A DNA stretch of 28,168 nucleotides from an uncultured Prevotella sp. GTDB taxonomy: Bacteria > Bacteroidota > Bacteroidia > Bacteroidales > Bacteroidaceae. Where the stretch lies: the NCBI GenBank assembly GCA_934230115.1, contig CAKQEI010000032.1:1-28168 (forward strand), written 5' to 3'. The notes under the pieces were generated by a model. That model was not told where the DNA came from. It ran no database searches and saw only the letters and a program-made list of their open reading frames with translations. Every line of letters begins with the position of its first letter. Position 1 is the stretch's first letter. Made by a program: the position numbers and the translations under genes. Shown one piece after another: positions 21,687-28,168 of this stretch.

Positions 21687-24254
21687 TTATTTTTTAAGTT
21701 GTGCGAGTATTGCGCTCAGCTGACCCTCGTCGGCAATGAGCACATCACGCGGCTTGCTGCCATGAGCCGCCCCCACGATGCCGGCTCTCTCGAGCTGGTC
21801 CATGAGTCGTCCGGCGCGGTTGTAGCCGATGGAGAATCGTCGCTGAATCATGCTCGTGCTGCCCTGCTGGCTTATGATGACCGAGCGCGCCGCCTCCTCG
21901 AAGAAGGGGTCGAGCGCGCCCATGTCGCCACCGCCATTGCCCGAGCTGCTGTCGCCATTGTCGTCGCCCTTAGGCTCAGGCAGCTCCATAGGATGCACAG
22001 GACCCGACTGCTTGGCAATGTACTCGTTGATTTTCACAATCTCCGGAGTGTTGATGAATCCGCATTGCACACGTGTAGGCTCGTTGCCGTTGAGGTAGAG
22101 CATGTCGCCCATACCGATGAGCTGGTTGGCACCCGGACGGTCGAGGATGATGCGCGAGTCCATCATCGAGCTCACCTTGAAGGCGATGCGTCCAGGGAAG
22201 TTGGCCTTGATGTTGCCCGTGATGATGGAAGTGGTAGGACGCTGAGTGGCAATAATCATGTGAATGCCCACGGCACGCGCCAACTGGGCTATACGGGCAA
22301 TAGGCATCTCCACCTCCTTGCCGGCAGTCATGATAAGGTCGCCAAACTCGTCGATTATCACCACGATGTAGGGCATGAACTCGTGTCCGTTCTCGGGGTT
22401 GAGCTGATGGTTAAGGTACTTGCCGTTGTACTCCTTGATGTTTCTGGCTCCAGCCAGTTTCAGCAGGTCGTAGCGGTGGTCCATCAGCGTGCAGAGGCTC
22501 TTGAGCGTGCGCACCACCTTCGTCACGTCGGTGATGATAGGCTCGTCGTCGTCGTCAACCTGCGCCATGAAGTGGTCGGCAATGGGCGAGTAGACGCTGA
22601 ACTCCACCTTCTTAGGGTCGATGAGCACAAGCTTCAGCTCGTTGGGGTGCTTCTTGTAGAGTAGGGATGTGATGATGACGTTCAGTCCCACCGACTTACC
22701 CTGACCAGTGGCACCAGCCACAAGCAGGTGTGGAATCTTCGTCAGGTCGGCCATGAACACCTCATTGGTGATGGTCTTGCCAAGGGCGATGGGCAGGTCA
22801 TACTTTGTCTCCTGGAACTTCTTCGAGTTCAGAATGCTCTCCATCGACACGTTGTGGCGCTTCTTGTTAGGCACCTCGATGCCGATAGTTCCCTTGCCGG
22901 GGATAGGGGCTATGATGCGCACTCCAAGGGCCGAGAGTCGAAGGGCGATGTCGTCCTCCAGATTACGTATCTTGGTGATTCTGATGCCCTCGGCAGGCGT
23001 AATCTCGTAGAGCGTGATGGTAGGACCCACTGTAGCCTTAATCTCCCTAATCTCGATGCCGAAGCTCTTGAGCACACGCACGATTTCCTCGTTGTGGGTC
23101 TTAATCTCCTCCATGTCGACGTAGGGCTTGCCATCGTTGTCGTCGCGGTTGAGCAGTTCGAGTCCTGGCAGCTTGTAGTTGGTGAACGGCTCAAGCGGAT
23201 TGATAGGCGTGTCGAACTTCTCGGGAGTGCGCTGTGTGGATGAGGCCTTCTCGTCCTTGCCCACCTCAATGGTGAGGTTGCTTGCAGGATTGGCTGTTGC
23301 CGATTCACTATTGACTTTCGTGACATTCGTGACAGTTTCCGCGTTCGTCTGCTCGCCCTTCTTGGGTTGCGGCTGCATGGTCGATAGGTCGGTAAGGTCG
23401 ATAACCGAAGCCATAGGCGATTCCTCCTCAGCCTCCGTATTCTCTTTGGCGGCATTCTTGCCCTTGCCTTTGCCCTGGGCGTTGGCAGTAGCATTATCGG
23501 TAGCGTTGCCCTGTGGGTTGGCATATTGGTTGTTGGCGTAGGCCTCTTCTTCCTCCTCGTTGTCGTCATCGCCTCCATTGTTCATGTTGGCAAGTTTGTC
23601 GCTCACGATGTCCTTGGTCTTGCTCGCCACGTCCTTCAGCGGATTGAACATTCGCCTTGTGTACATTATGGTCTGGTTGCTGATGAACGTGAGCAAGGCT
23701 ATTGCGGTGAAGAAGAGCACAGCCGTAAGCCCGGGAGGGCCTATCACATTCTCAATAGTATCCACAGCCATGGCTCCGTGGTTGCCTCCAGGATTGAAGA
23801 TGAGGTCGGGCATCAGCGGCGAGAGCACCTTCGACATGAAGAGTGAGAACCAAACCATGGCAAACCCCATGCCGAAGAACCATTTCCACAGGTTGACGGT
23901 ATAGATTTGCATCAACTTCACGCCCACTAATATAAAGAAGCAGGGGATGAGGAAAGCCGCAAAACCGAAGTTTTCGGTGATGAGCAGATACGACAGGATG
24001 GCTCCCGCCGAACCACAGTAGTTGCAGAACACCTTGCCCGAATTTATCCATTCGCCAGGGCGCAGATTCTCAAGCAGACTCTGGTCGGCGGCTCCCGTGT
24101 TGAGATACGACGTCATAGCGACAATCGTGTAGATAGCCAAAAACACGATTAGTACTCCGAACAGGAAGTCGGTTTTCTCGCTCCTTAGAATGTTGGCCAA
24201 GCCTAATGCCTCCCTGAATTTGGAGGGCTTGCGTTCCGTTTTCTTTTTTGCCAT
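21687..24254 (-). CDS. ftsK: DNA translocase FtsK/SpoIIIE
   Basis: FtsK pumps DNA at the division septum and supports chromosome dimer resolution. The 855-aa protein has four to five N-terminal membrane helices (about 30-50, 83-118, 125-145, 175-193) and a low-complexity Asn/Ala/Glu-rich linker (about 225-345). The motor has GATGQGKS (Walker A, 514-521), LVLIDPKKVEFS and IVVIIDEFGDL (Walker B, 630-640). A C-terminal winged-helix gamma domain (about 783-850) contains MIQRRFSIGYNRAGRLMDQL for reading polarity sequences. The linker contains a 27-bp stretch of 9-bp repeats (TVTNVTKVN, about 307-315) that matches intergenic repeats at 28008-28043. The lolA-like gene follows. Confidence 0.96.
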   Translation of the reverse strand: MAKKKTERKPSKFREALGLANILRSEKTDFLFGVLIVFLAIYTIVAMTSYLNTGAADQSLLENLRPGEWINSGKVFCNYCGSAGAILSYLLITENFGFAAFLIPCFFILVGVKLMQIYTVNLWKWFFGMGFAMVWFSLFMSKVLSPLMPDLIFNPGGNHGAMAVDTIENVIGPPGLTAVLFFTAIALLTFISNQTIMYTRRMFNPLKDVASKTKDIVSDKLANMNNGGDDDNEEEEEAYANNQYANPQGNATDNATANAQGKGKGKNAAKENTEAEEESPMASVIDLTDLSTMQPQPKKGEQTNAETVTNVTKVNSESATANPASNLTIEVGKDEKASSTQRTPEKFDTPINPLEPFTNYKLPGLELLNRDDNDGKPYVDMEEIKTHNEEIVRVLKSFGIEIREIKATVGPTITLYEITPAEGIRITKIRNLEDDIALRLSALGVRIIAPIPGKGTIGIEVPNKKRHNVSMESILNSKKFQETKYDLPIALGKTITNEVFMADLTKIPHLLVAGATGQGKSVGLNVIITSLLYKKHPNELKLVLIDPKKVEFSVYSPIADHFMAQVDDDDEPIITDVTKVVRTLKSLCTLMDHRYDLLKLAGARNIKEYNGKYLNHQLNPENGHEFMPYIVVIIDEFGDLIMTAGKEVEMPIARIAQLARAVGIHMIIATQRPTTSIITGNIKANFPGRIAFKVSSMMDSRIILDRPGANQLIGMGDMLYLNGNEPTRVQCGFINTPEIVKINEYIAKQSGPVHPMELPEPKGDDNGDSSSGNGGGDMGALDPFFEEAARSVIISQQGSTSMIQRRFSIGYNRAGRLMDQLERAGIVGAAHGSKPRDVLIADEGQLSAILAQLKK
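23311..23337 (-). repeat. 9-bp repeats inside the FtsK linker
   Basis: On the minus strand AACTGTCAC, GAATGTCAC and GAAAGTCAA follow one another, coding Val-Thr-Asn/Lys triplets. The 14-mer TGTCACGAATGTCA is shared exactly with 28029-28042. Confidence 0.75.
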
Positions 24255-24324
24255 TTTTGTCAGAAATATATCTTTAATTGCTGTTTATGTTTCAAATAAA
24301 TCGCCTTTGCGGCTTTATTCAATA

Positions 24325-24332
24325 CAAAATTA
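24325..24332 (-). promoter_or_regulatory. Possible -7 box for ftsK
   Basis: TAATTTTG on the minus strand, 71 bases before the ftsK ATG. The upstream -33 element is not clear. Confidence 0.35.
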
Positions 24333-24375
24333 GTTGAAAAAACTCGTAAAGAGCCATAATTTCATAACTTTTTTC

Positions 24376-24383
24376 TAATTTTG
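24376..24383 (+). promoter_or_regulatory. Possible -7 box for the micro-ORF and exonuclease gene
   Basis: TAATTTTG on the plus strand, divergent from the ftsK box. Transcription would begin near 24390, just ahead of the repeat-built micro-ORF at 24396. No good TTG is seen 20 bases upstream. Confidence 0.4.
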
Positions 24384-24395
24384 CATATTCTTTCA

Positions 24396-24491
24396 ATGAA
24401 GTCGATGGATTTCTTACGTAATGGGGTTATGGATTTCTTACGTAATGAGGTCATGGATTTCTTACGGAATGGGGTCGACGGGCTTCTTTAA
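24396..24491 (+). CDS. Possible 31-aa leader peptide built from MDFLRNGV repeats
   Basis: An ATG at 24396 opens a 31-codon frame, MKS followed by three MDFLRN(G/E)V units and a VDGLL-type end, stopping at TAA 24489. It lies between a -7 box and the exonuclease ATG at 24527, so if transcribed it is a leader ORF of that gene. Each 24-bp unit starts with its own ATG. The units differ at a few bases, and most of those changes alter little of the peptide. It may be a non-coding repeat that happens to be open. Confidence 0.35.
   Translation: MKSMDFLRNGVMDFLRNEVMDFLRNGVDGLL
24405..24476 (+). repeat. Three 24-bp tandem repeats upstream of the exonuclease gene
   Basis: Units 24405-24428, 24429-24452 and 24453-24476 each read close to ATGGATTTCTTACGTAATGG plus four bases. 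There are no spacers, so it is not a CRISPR array. Confidence 0.92.
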
Positions 24492-24526
24492 AATCAAGCA
24501 GGATGTAATTCTTTCAATAAAGCAAG

Positions 24527-25144
24527 ATGAAGAAAACAATATACAATAAATTCGACAAGGCTACAATCAATGCTCTGCCATTGGTGTCGTTTCCAGGTAA
24601 AATCACAGTCGTGCTCAACGAGTACGAGGCCGAGCGTGCCGTAGACTATCTCCTGTCGTGCGACATCCTTGGCGTAGACACCGAGACACGACCAGCCTTC
24701 AGACGAGGACAGAACCATAAGGTGGCGCTTCTGCAGGTGGCAACGCGCGAGCAATGCTTCCTTTTCCGCCTCAACCATTTGGGGCTGCCACCGTCGCTCC
24801 TGCGCTTGCTCAGCAACACCTTAGTGCCCATGGTGGGACTCTCGTGGCACGACGACCTCATGTCGCTCCACCGACGCGAGGAGTTCAGGCCGGGATGGTT
24901 TATCGACATTCAGGACATCATAGGCAATCTTGGTATCGAGGACAAGAGTCTGCAAAAACTCTACGCCAACCTCTTTGGCGAGAAAATAAGCAAGCGACAA
25001 CGACTCACCAACTGGGAGGCCGACGTGCTCAGCGACAAGCAGAAGGAATATGCCGCCATTGACGCCTGGGCGTGCATCAATCTCTATGAGGAGATAATGA
25101 GACTGATGGCGACGGGAGACTATGAGCTGAAGAATGTTGAATGA
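24527..25144 (+). CDS. DEDDy 3'-5' exonuclease (RNase D-like)
   Basis: The 205-aa protein is a single exonuclease domain. Visible catalytic residues are Asp51 and Glu53 in LGVDTETRP (motif I), Asp109/Asp110 in VGLSWHDDL (motif II), and Tyr175 with Asp179 in KEYAAIDAW (motif III, y-type). It lacks the HRDC domains of full RNase D, as is usual for this Bacteroidales group. It probably trims RNA or DNA 3' ends; substrate is not readable. A repeat-built micro-ORF lies upstream. The stop codon (25142-25144) is inside the left arm of a palindromic repeat, and the rRNA methyltransferase gene follows after 55 bases, probably in one transcript with tilS. Confidence 0.9.
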   Translation: MKKTIYNKFDKATINALPLVSFPGKITVVLNEYEAERAVDYLLSCDILGVDTETRPAFRRGQNHKVALLQVATREQCFLFRLNHLGLPPSLLRLLSNTLVPMVGLSWHDDLMSLHRREEFRPGWFIDIQDIIGNLGIEDKSLQKLYANLFGEKISKRQRLTNWEADVLSDKQKEYAAIDAWACINLYEEIMRLMATGDYELKNVE

Positions 25145-25193
25145 TTGCGCTCCGCGCAACCATTCAACACTCAACATTCAACATTCAACATTC
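25132..25193 (+). repeat. AACATTC-type palindromic-core repeat between exonuclease and methyltransferase genes
   Basis: GTTGAATGATTGCGC (25136-25150) pairs with GCGCAACCATTCAAC (25154-25168) around TCC, with one mismatch. AACATTC direct repeats continue to 25193. It fills the intergenic gap and contains the exonuclease stop. No T-tract follows, so it is not a standard terminator. Confidence 0.88.
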
Positions 25194-25199
25194 TAAAAT

Positions 25200-26381
25200 A
25201 TGTACAAGAAATTATATTTGAAAAAAGGTAAGGAAGAGAGCCTCAAGCGCTTTCATCCTTGGATATTCTCAGGAGCCGTAGCCAACATCGACGAGGGCGT
25301 GGAGGAAGGCGAGGTGGTGAGAGTATTCACCGCGTCGGGTGATTTCATCGCCGTGGGCATGTATCAGATTGGCAGCATCGCCGTGCGAGTGCTCTCCTTC
25401 CGCGATGTGGAAATCAACGCCGAGTTTTGGGAGGCACGCCTTGCGTCGGCTTGGCAGATGCGCAAGGCCATCGGACTCATCGGACGCGAGAACAACAACA
25501 CATTCCGACTCGTGCATGGCGAGGGCGACAACCTGCCCGGACTCATCATCGACTGCTACGGCGACACAGCCGTGATGCAGGCCCACTCAGTGGGAATGCA
25601 CGTCTACCGTATGGAGATTTGCCAGGCTCTTGTGAAAGTGGCTGGAGGCGAGATTGCCAACGTCTACTACAAGAGCGAGACAACTCTGCCCTACAAGGCC
25701 GACATTGAGCACGAGAACGGATTCATCTATGGCTCTATGGGTAGCGACGTGGCTATGGAGAACGGACTCAAATTCCACATCGACTGGCTCAAGGGGCAGA
25801 AAACGGGATTCTTTGTCGACCAACGCGAGAACCGCCACCTGCTCGAAACCTACTCCAAGGACCGCTCCGTGCTCAACATGTTCTGCTACACAGGCGGATT
25901 CTCGGTTTATGCCATGCGCGGCGGAGCAAAGCTCGTTCACTCGGTGGACAGCAGCGCCAAGGCTGTGGAACTGACCAACAAGAACATCGCCATGAACTTC
26001 CCCGGCGACGACCGCCACGCGGCTTTCTGCGAGGATGCCTTCAAATATCTCGATGCCAACGACAAGATGTACGACCTCATCATCCTCGACCCGCCTGCCT
26101 TTGCCAAGCACCGTGCCGCTCTGCGCAACGCTCTCAAGGGTTACACTCGCCTTAACGTGAAGGGACTGCAACGCATCAAGCCGGGCGGAATACTCTTCAC
26201 CTTCAGCTGCTCGCAGATTGTGTCGAAGGAGAACTTCCGCAACGCTGTGTTTACGGCTGCCGTGCAGGCCAACCGCAAGGTGCGCATCCTGCACCAGATT
26301 CATCAGCCTGCCGACCATCCTATCAACATCTATCATCCCGAGGGCGAATATCTCAAGGGTCTGGTGCTGTATGTGGAGTAG
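25200..26381 (+). CDS. rlmI: Class I SAM-dependent rRNA methyltransferase, RlmI-like
   Basis: The 393-aa protein has an N-terminal PUA domain (about 1-75; KGKEESLKRFHPWIFSGAV) and a C-terminal Rossmann methyltransferase. It shows VDQRENR near 210, the SAM-binding NMFCYTGGFSVYA beginning at 226, and LDPPAF with Asp297 as the catalytic-site DPP motif. RlmI methylates a cytosine (C1962 in E. coli numbering) of 23S rRNA at C5. Length agrees with the family. It starts 6 bases after the repeat that ends the exonuclease gene, and tilS follows 26 bases downstream, so the three are likely co-transcribed. The exact rRNA target is by family analogy. Confidence 0.88.
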   Translation: MYKKLYLKKGKEESLKRFHPWIFSGAVANIDEGVEEGEVVRVFTASGDFIAVGMYQIGSIAVRVLSFRDVEINAEFWEARLASAWQMRKAIGLIGRENNNTFRLVHGEGDNLPGLIIDCYGDTAVMQAHSVGMHVYRMEICQALVKVAGGEIANVYYKSETTLPYKADIEHENGFIYGSMGSDVAMENGLKFHIDWLKGQKTGFFVDQRENRHLLETYSKDRSVLNMFCYTGGFSVYAMRGGAKLVHSVDSSAKAVELTNKNIAMNFPGDDRHAAFCEDAFKYLDANDKMYDLIILDPPAFAKHRAALRNALKGYTRLNVKGLQRIKPGGILFTFSCSQIVSKENFRNAVFTAAVQANRKVRILHQIHQPADHPINIYHPEGEYLKGLVLYVE

Positions 26382-26407
26382 AAGATATTCAAGAACTTCA
26401 AGATTCA

Positions 26408-27835
26408 ATGAATAATAAAGAAACTATAGAGAATTTCGTGGACAGAGTGCGACGGTTCGCCTCCGTCCACGATTTATTTGTAAAAGGGGGAAAGTATATT
26501 GTGGCTCTCTCGGGCGGAGCCGACAGCGTGGCTATGCTGCTTGTGATGAGGCTGATGGCCCAGGAGCTTGGCTTAAAGGTCGACGCTGCCCATTGCAATT
26601 TCCATCTGCGCGGCGACGAGTCGATGCGCGACGAGCTCTTCTGCAAGGATCTTTGCCAACGGCTTGGCGTGCCTTTTCATGTGGTACACTTCGACACGCA
26701 GGCTTATGCCGACCTGCATCATGTGAGCATCGAGATGGCTGCCCGCGACCTGCGCTACGCCTATTTCGAGAATCTGCGCCAGGACATCGCTGCCCTCGAC
26801 ATCTGTGTGGCTCATCATCGCGACGACAGCGTGGAGACTGTGCTCCTCAATCTTGTGCGTGGCACCGGACTGCGCGGACTTCGTGGCATCCAGCCCCGCA
26901 ACGCCCACATCATACGTCCGCTCCTTACGGTGAGCCGACAGGACATTCTACAATTTCTCTCGGCTCAGGGCGAGAGCTACGTCACCGACTCTACCAATCT
27001 TCACAACGACGTGAAGCGCAACAAGATACGGCTCGACATCATGCCCTTGCTGCGCGAGCTTAATCCGAGTGTGGCTCAGTCGATATTCGATTCGTCGCTT
27101 AGGGTGGGCGAGGCTCTGAAAGTGTTCGACGCGGCTATGGCGAGGAGCATTGGCGAAGTGGTGGATTGTGGTGGCGTTGGAAAGGCTGATGGCGTTGAAA
27201 AAACTGAAGGCGGCTTCCGTGTGGATGCCGACCGATTCAGTATCGACATAAAGAAACTTCTCGCTCAGCCGTCGCCCGAGTACACTCTTCACGAGCTTCT
27301 TAGCGCATGTGGCTTCTCTTCGGCCCAGGTGGAGCAGGTGTTCGTCTCGCTCCATCGTTGTCCCACTGGCAGGCTGTTTGCCTCCGAGTCGCATGAGCTG
27401 GCTTTCGACCGTGGTGGAATCGTGGTGCAGAAGAAGCGGATGGCGGCAGAGCTTCGGCCGATGCGCATTCCCGAAACTGGCACTTATGTCTATGGTGGTG
27501 GCATCAGATTGAAGGTAGGTGTGGTGGAGTGGGGCGAGGATAGCAAGCCCAGCCGTCAGCCCCATCACGTGTGTCTCGACGCCTCGCAGGTCAGTTTTCC
27601 GCTCACCGTGCGCCCCGTGGAGCAAGGCGACCGCTTCGTGCCGTTCGGCATGGAAGGGATGAAACTCGTGAGCGACTATCTCACCGACCGCAAGAAGAAC
27701 ATCTTTGAGAAACGTTCCCAGCTCGTGGTGACGGATGCCAAGGGCCGCATCTGCTGGCTTGTGGGCGAACGTGCTGACAACCGTTTCCGTGTCACTCCCG
27801 CCACAAAGAGTGCTGTGAGTTTAGCCGTCGTGTAG
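26408..27835 (+). CDS. tilS: tRNA(Ile)-lysidine synthetase
   Basis: TilS converts cytidine 34 of tRNA-Ile(CAU) to lysidine using ATP and lysine, making it read AUA; it is essential. The 475-aa protein carries the N-type PP-loop IVALSGGADSVAMLL with SGGADS at 35-40. It continues with HCNFHLRGDESMRDE, VAHHRDDSVETVLLNLVRGTGLRGL, RPLLTVSR and DSTNLHNDVKRNKIR, all typical of the family. The C-terminal TilS domain ends CWLVGERADNRFRV. The Gly/Val-rich stretch around 253-265 (VVDCGGVGKADGVEKTEGG) looks like a variable insert. It is the last gene of the plus-strand group. Confidence 0.95.
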   Translation: MNNKETIENFVDRVRRFASVHDLFVKGGKYIVALSGGADSVAMLLVMRLMAQELGLKVDAAHCNFHLRGDESMRDELFCKDLCQRLGVPFHVVHFDTQAYADLHHVSIEMAARDLRYAYFENLRQDIAALDICVAHHRDDSVETVLLNLVRGTGLRGLRGIQPRNAHIIRPLLTVSRQDILQFLSAQGESYVTDSTNLHNDVKRNKIRLDIMPLLRELNPSVAQSIFDSSLRVGEALKVFDAAMARSIGEVVDCGGVGKADGVEKTEGGFRVDADRFSIDIKKLLAQPSPEYTLHELLSACGFSSAQVEQVFVSLHRCPTGRLFASESHELAFDRGGIVVQKKRMAAELRPMRIPETGTYVYGGGIRLKVGVVEWGEDSKPSRQPHHVCLDASQVSFPLTVRPVEQGDRFVPFGMEGMKLVSDYLTDRKKNIFEKRSQLVVTDAKGRICWLVGERADNRFRVTPATKSAVSLAVV

Positions 27836-27886
27836 CCCCAAAATTTTTCCTGCCGAGAGAAATATTTTTTCCTGTCCTGCGCGTAA

Positions 27887-27941
27887 AAATTACCACTTTT
27901 CTCCACGCCTGCAAAATTACGACATTTCATCCAAACTTGCA
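27887..27941. repeat. Two degenerate 27-28-bp tandem units
   Basis: AAATTACCACTTTTCTCCAC at 27887 and AAATTACGACATTTCATCCA at 27914 start two units, each ending in TTGCA or CTGCA. Their complement would encode a repeat-like peptide, which explains a spurious minus-strand ORF here. Confidence 0.7.
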
Positions 27942-28007
27942 ATAGTTGTGGAGGAGTAGCATGGCCGTTTGTGGAGAAGTTGCATTTATGAGTGTGTCAA
28001 AGTGGAA

Positions 28008-28043
28008 GAATGTCATGAATGTCAACTATGTCACGAATGTCAT
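28008..28043 (+). repeat. Four 9-bp GAATGTCAT repeats
   Basis: GAATGTCAT, GAATGTCAA, CTATGTCAC and GAATGTCAT follow without spacers. The same family occurs in frame in the FtsK linker. Confidence 0.78.
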
Positions 28044-28168
28044 TAGTAGAAAAAGTGGCTGTCATCACCTTATGGTATAATATAAATAAAATAAGTATGT
28101 GGTCATATTTATCTTTATATATGAGTGGCAATCTGTGAGAGTGTGTCAAAACCCAAATAATGCGGGCT

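Larger units (their letters stand above)
27836..28168. other. Gene-free tail with degenerate repeats
   Basis: I see no convincing gene here. The stretch holds two tandem 27-28-bp units (27887-27941), a pair of TTGTGGAG-type segments near 27945-27990, four 9-bp GAATGTCAT units (28008-28043) and AT-rich DNA to the end. No good terminator for tilS is visible. Confidence 0.6.

Noticed and set aside
21654..22664. 336-codon plus-strand open frame
   Set aside because: It is antisense to the FtsK motor; the composition is shadow-like and there is no recognisable domain.
24405..24476. CRISPR array
   Set aside because: The three 24-bp units abut with no spacers and no cas genes are present. The same applies to the 33-bp units at 8470-8601.
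27676..27942. 88-codon minus-strand ORF starting MQVWMKCRNF
   Set aside because: Its first part is translated tandem repeat and the rest is antisense to tilS.
1..28168. tRNA or rRNA genes
   Set aside because: I saw no cloverleaf or rRNA-like segment when reading both strands by eye; a dedicated search such as tRNAscan-SE would be decisive.

Overview
The window looks like chromosomal DNA of a Bacteroidales bacterium, most likely of the Prevotella/Segatella group. Signs of this are several TAnnTTTG -7 boxes with a TTG or TTTG about 20 bases upstream, A-rich rather than Shine-Dalgarno leaders before most genes, an RprX/RprY-like two-component pair, a DUF5687 membrane protein, a MaeB-type malic enzyme fused to a phosphotransacetylase-like domain, and many short intergenic repeats. 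The genus is inferred, not proven.

Layout. (1) Positions 1-5960 are a visibly AT-rich accessory island. A good promoter drives a 36-codon antitoxin-like ORF. This is followed by a two-gene candidate defence module: a predicted PD-(D/E)xK nuclease plus SIR2 NADase protein, then a DUF2971 protein. An unrecognised 287-aa gene follows. Next come toxin-antitoxin debris (an antitoxin C-terminal half, a stand-alone C-terminal piece of an Rpn-type nuclease, broken fragments, a 53-bp duplicated segment), a 65-aa ORF, and an intact RelB/DinJ plus PIN operon on the minus strand with its own promoter and palindromic operator. (2) 6061-10353 holds a DegT-family aminotransferase and a DEAD/DEAH helicase carrying three in-frame blocks of genome repeats. 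(3) 10518-11939 holds an orphan LuxR-type response regulator and a small multi-pass membrane protein. (4) 11906-15863, minus strand, holds a Nudix hydrolase, ispE and maeB. (5) 16128-19260 holds a TetR regulator converging on the rprXY-like pair. (6) 19449-24254, minus strand, holds a DUF5687 protein, a LolA-like protein and FtsK. (7) 24527-27835, plus strand, holds a DEDDy exonuclease, an RlmI-like rRNA methyltransferase and TilS. The last 330 bases have no gene, only repeats.

Two themes stand out. First, the nuclease-SIR2/DUF2971 module has the look of an NAD-depleting abortive-infection system, and the antitoxin halves on either side of it suggest it landed inside an antitoxin gene. Second, the core genome is peppered with several families of short AT-rich direct repeats, some built around small GC-rich palindromes. 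They repeatedly overlap or follow the stop codon of the upstream gene, and some have entered coding sequence in frame (helicase loops, the FtsK linker, a repeat-built micro-ORF ahead of the exonuclease). All functional statements rest on reading translated sequence and motifs by eye; no database search was run.
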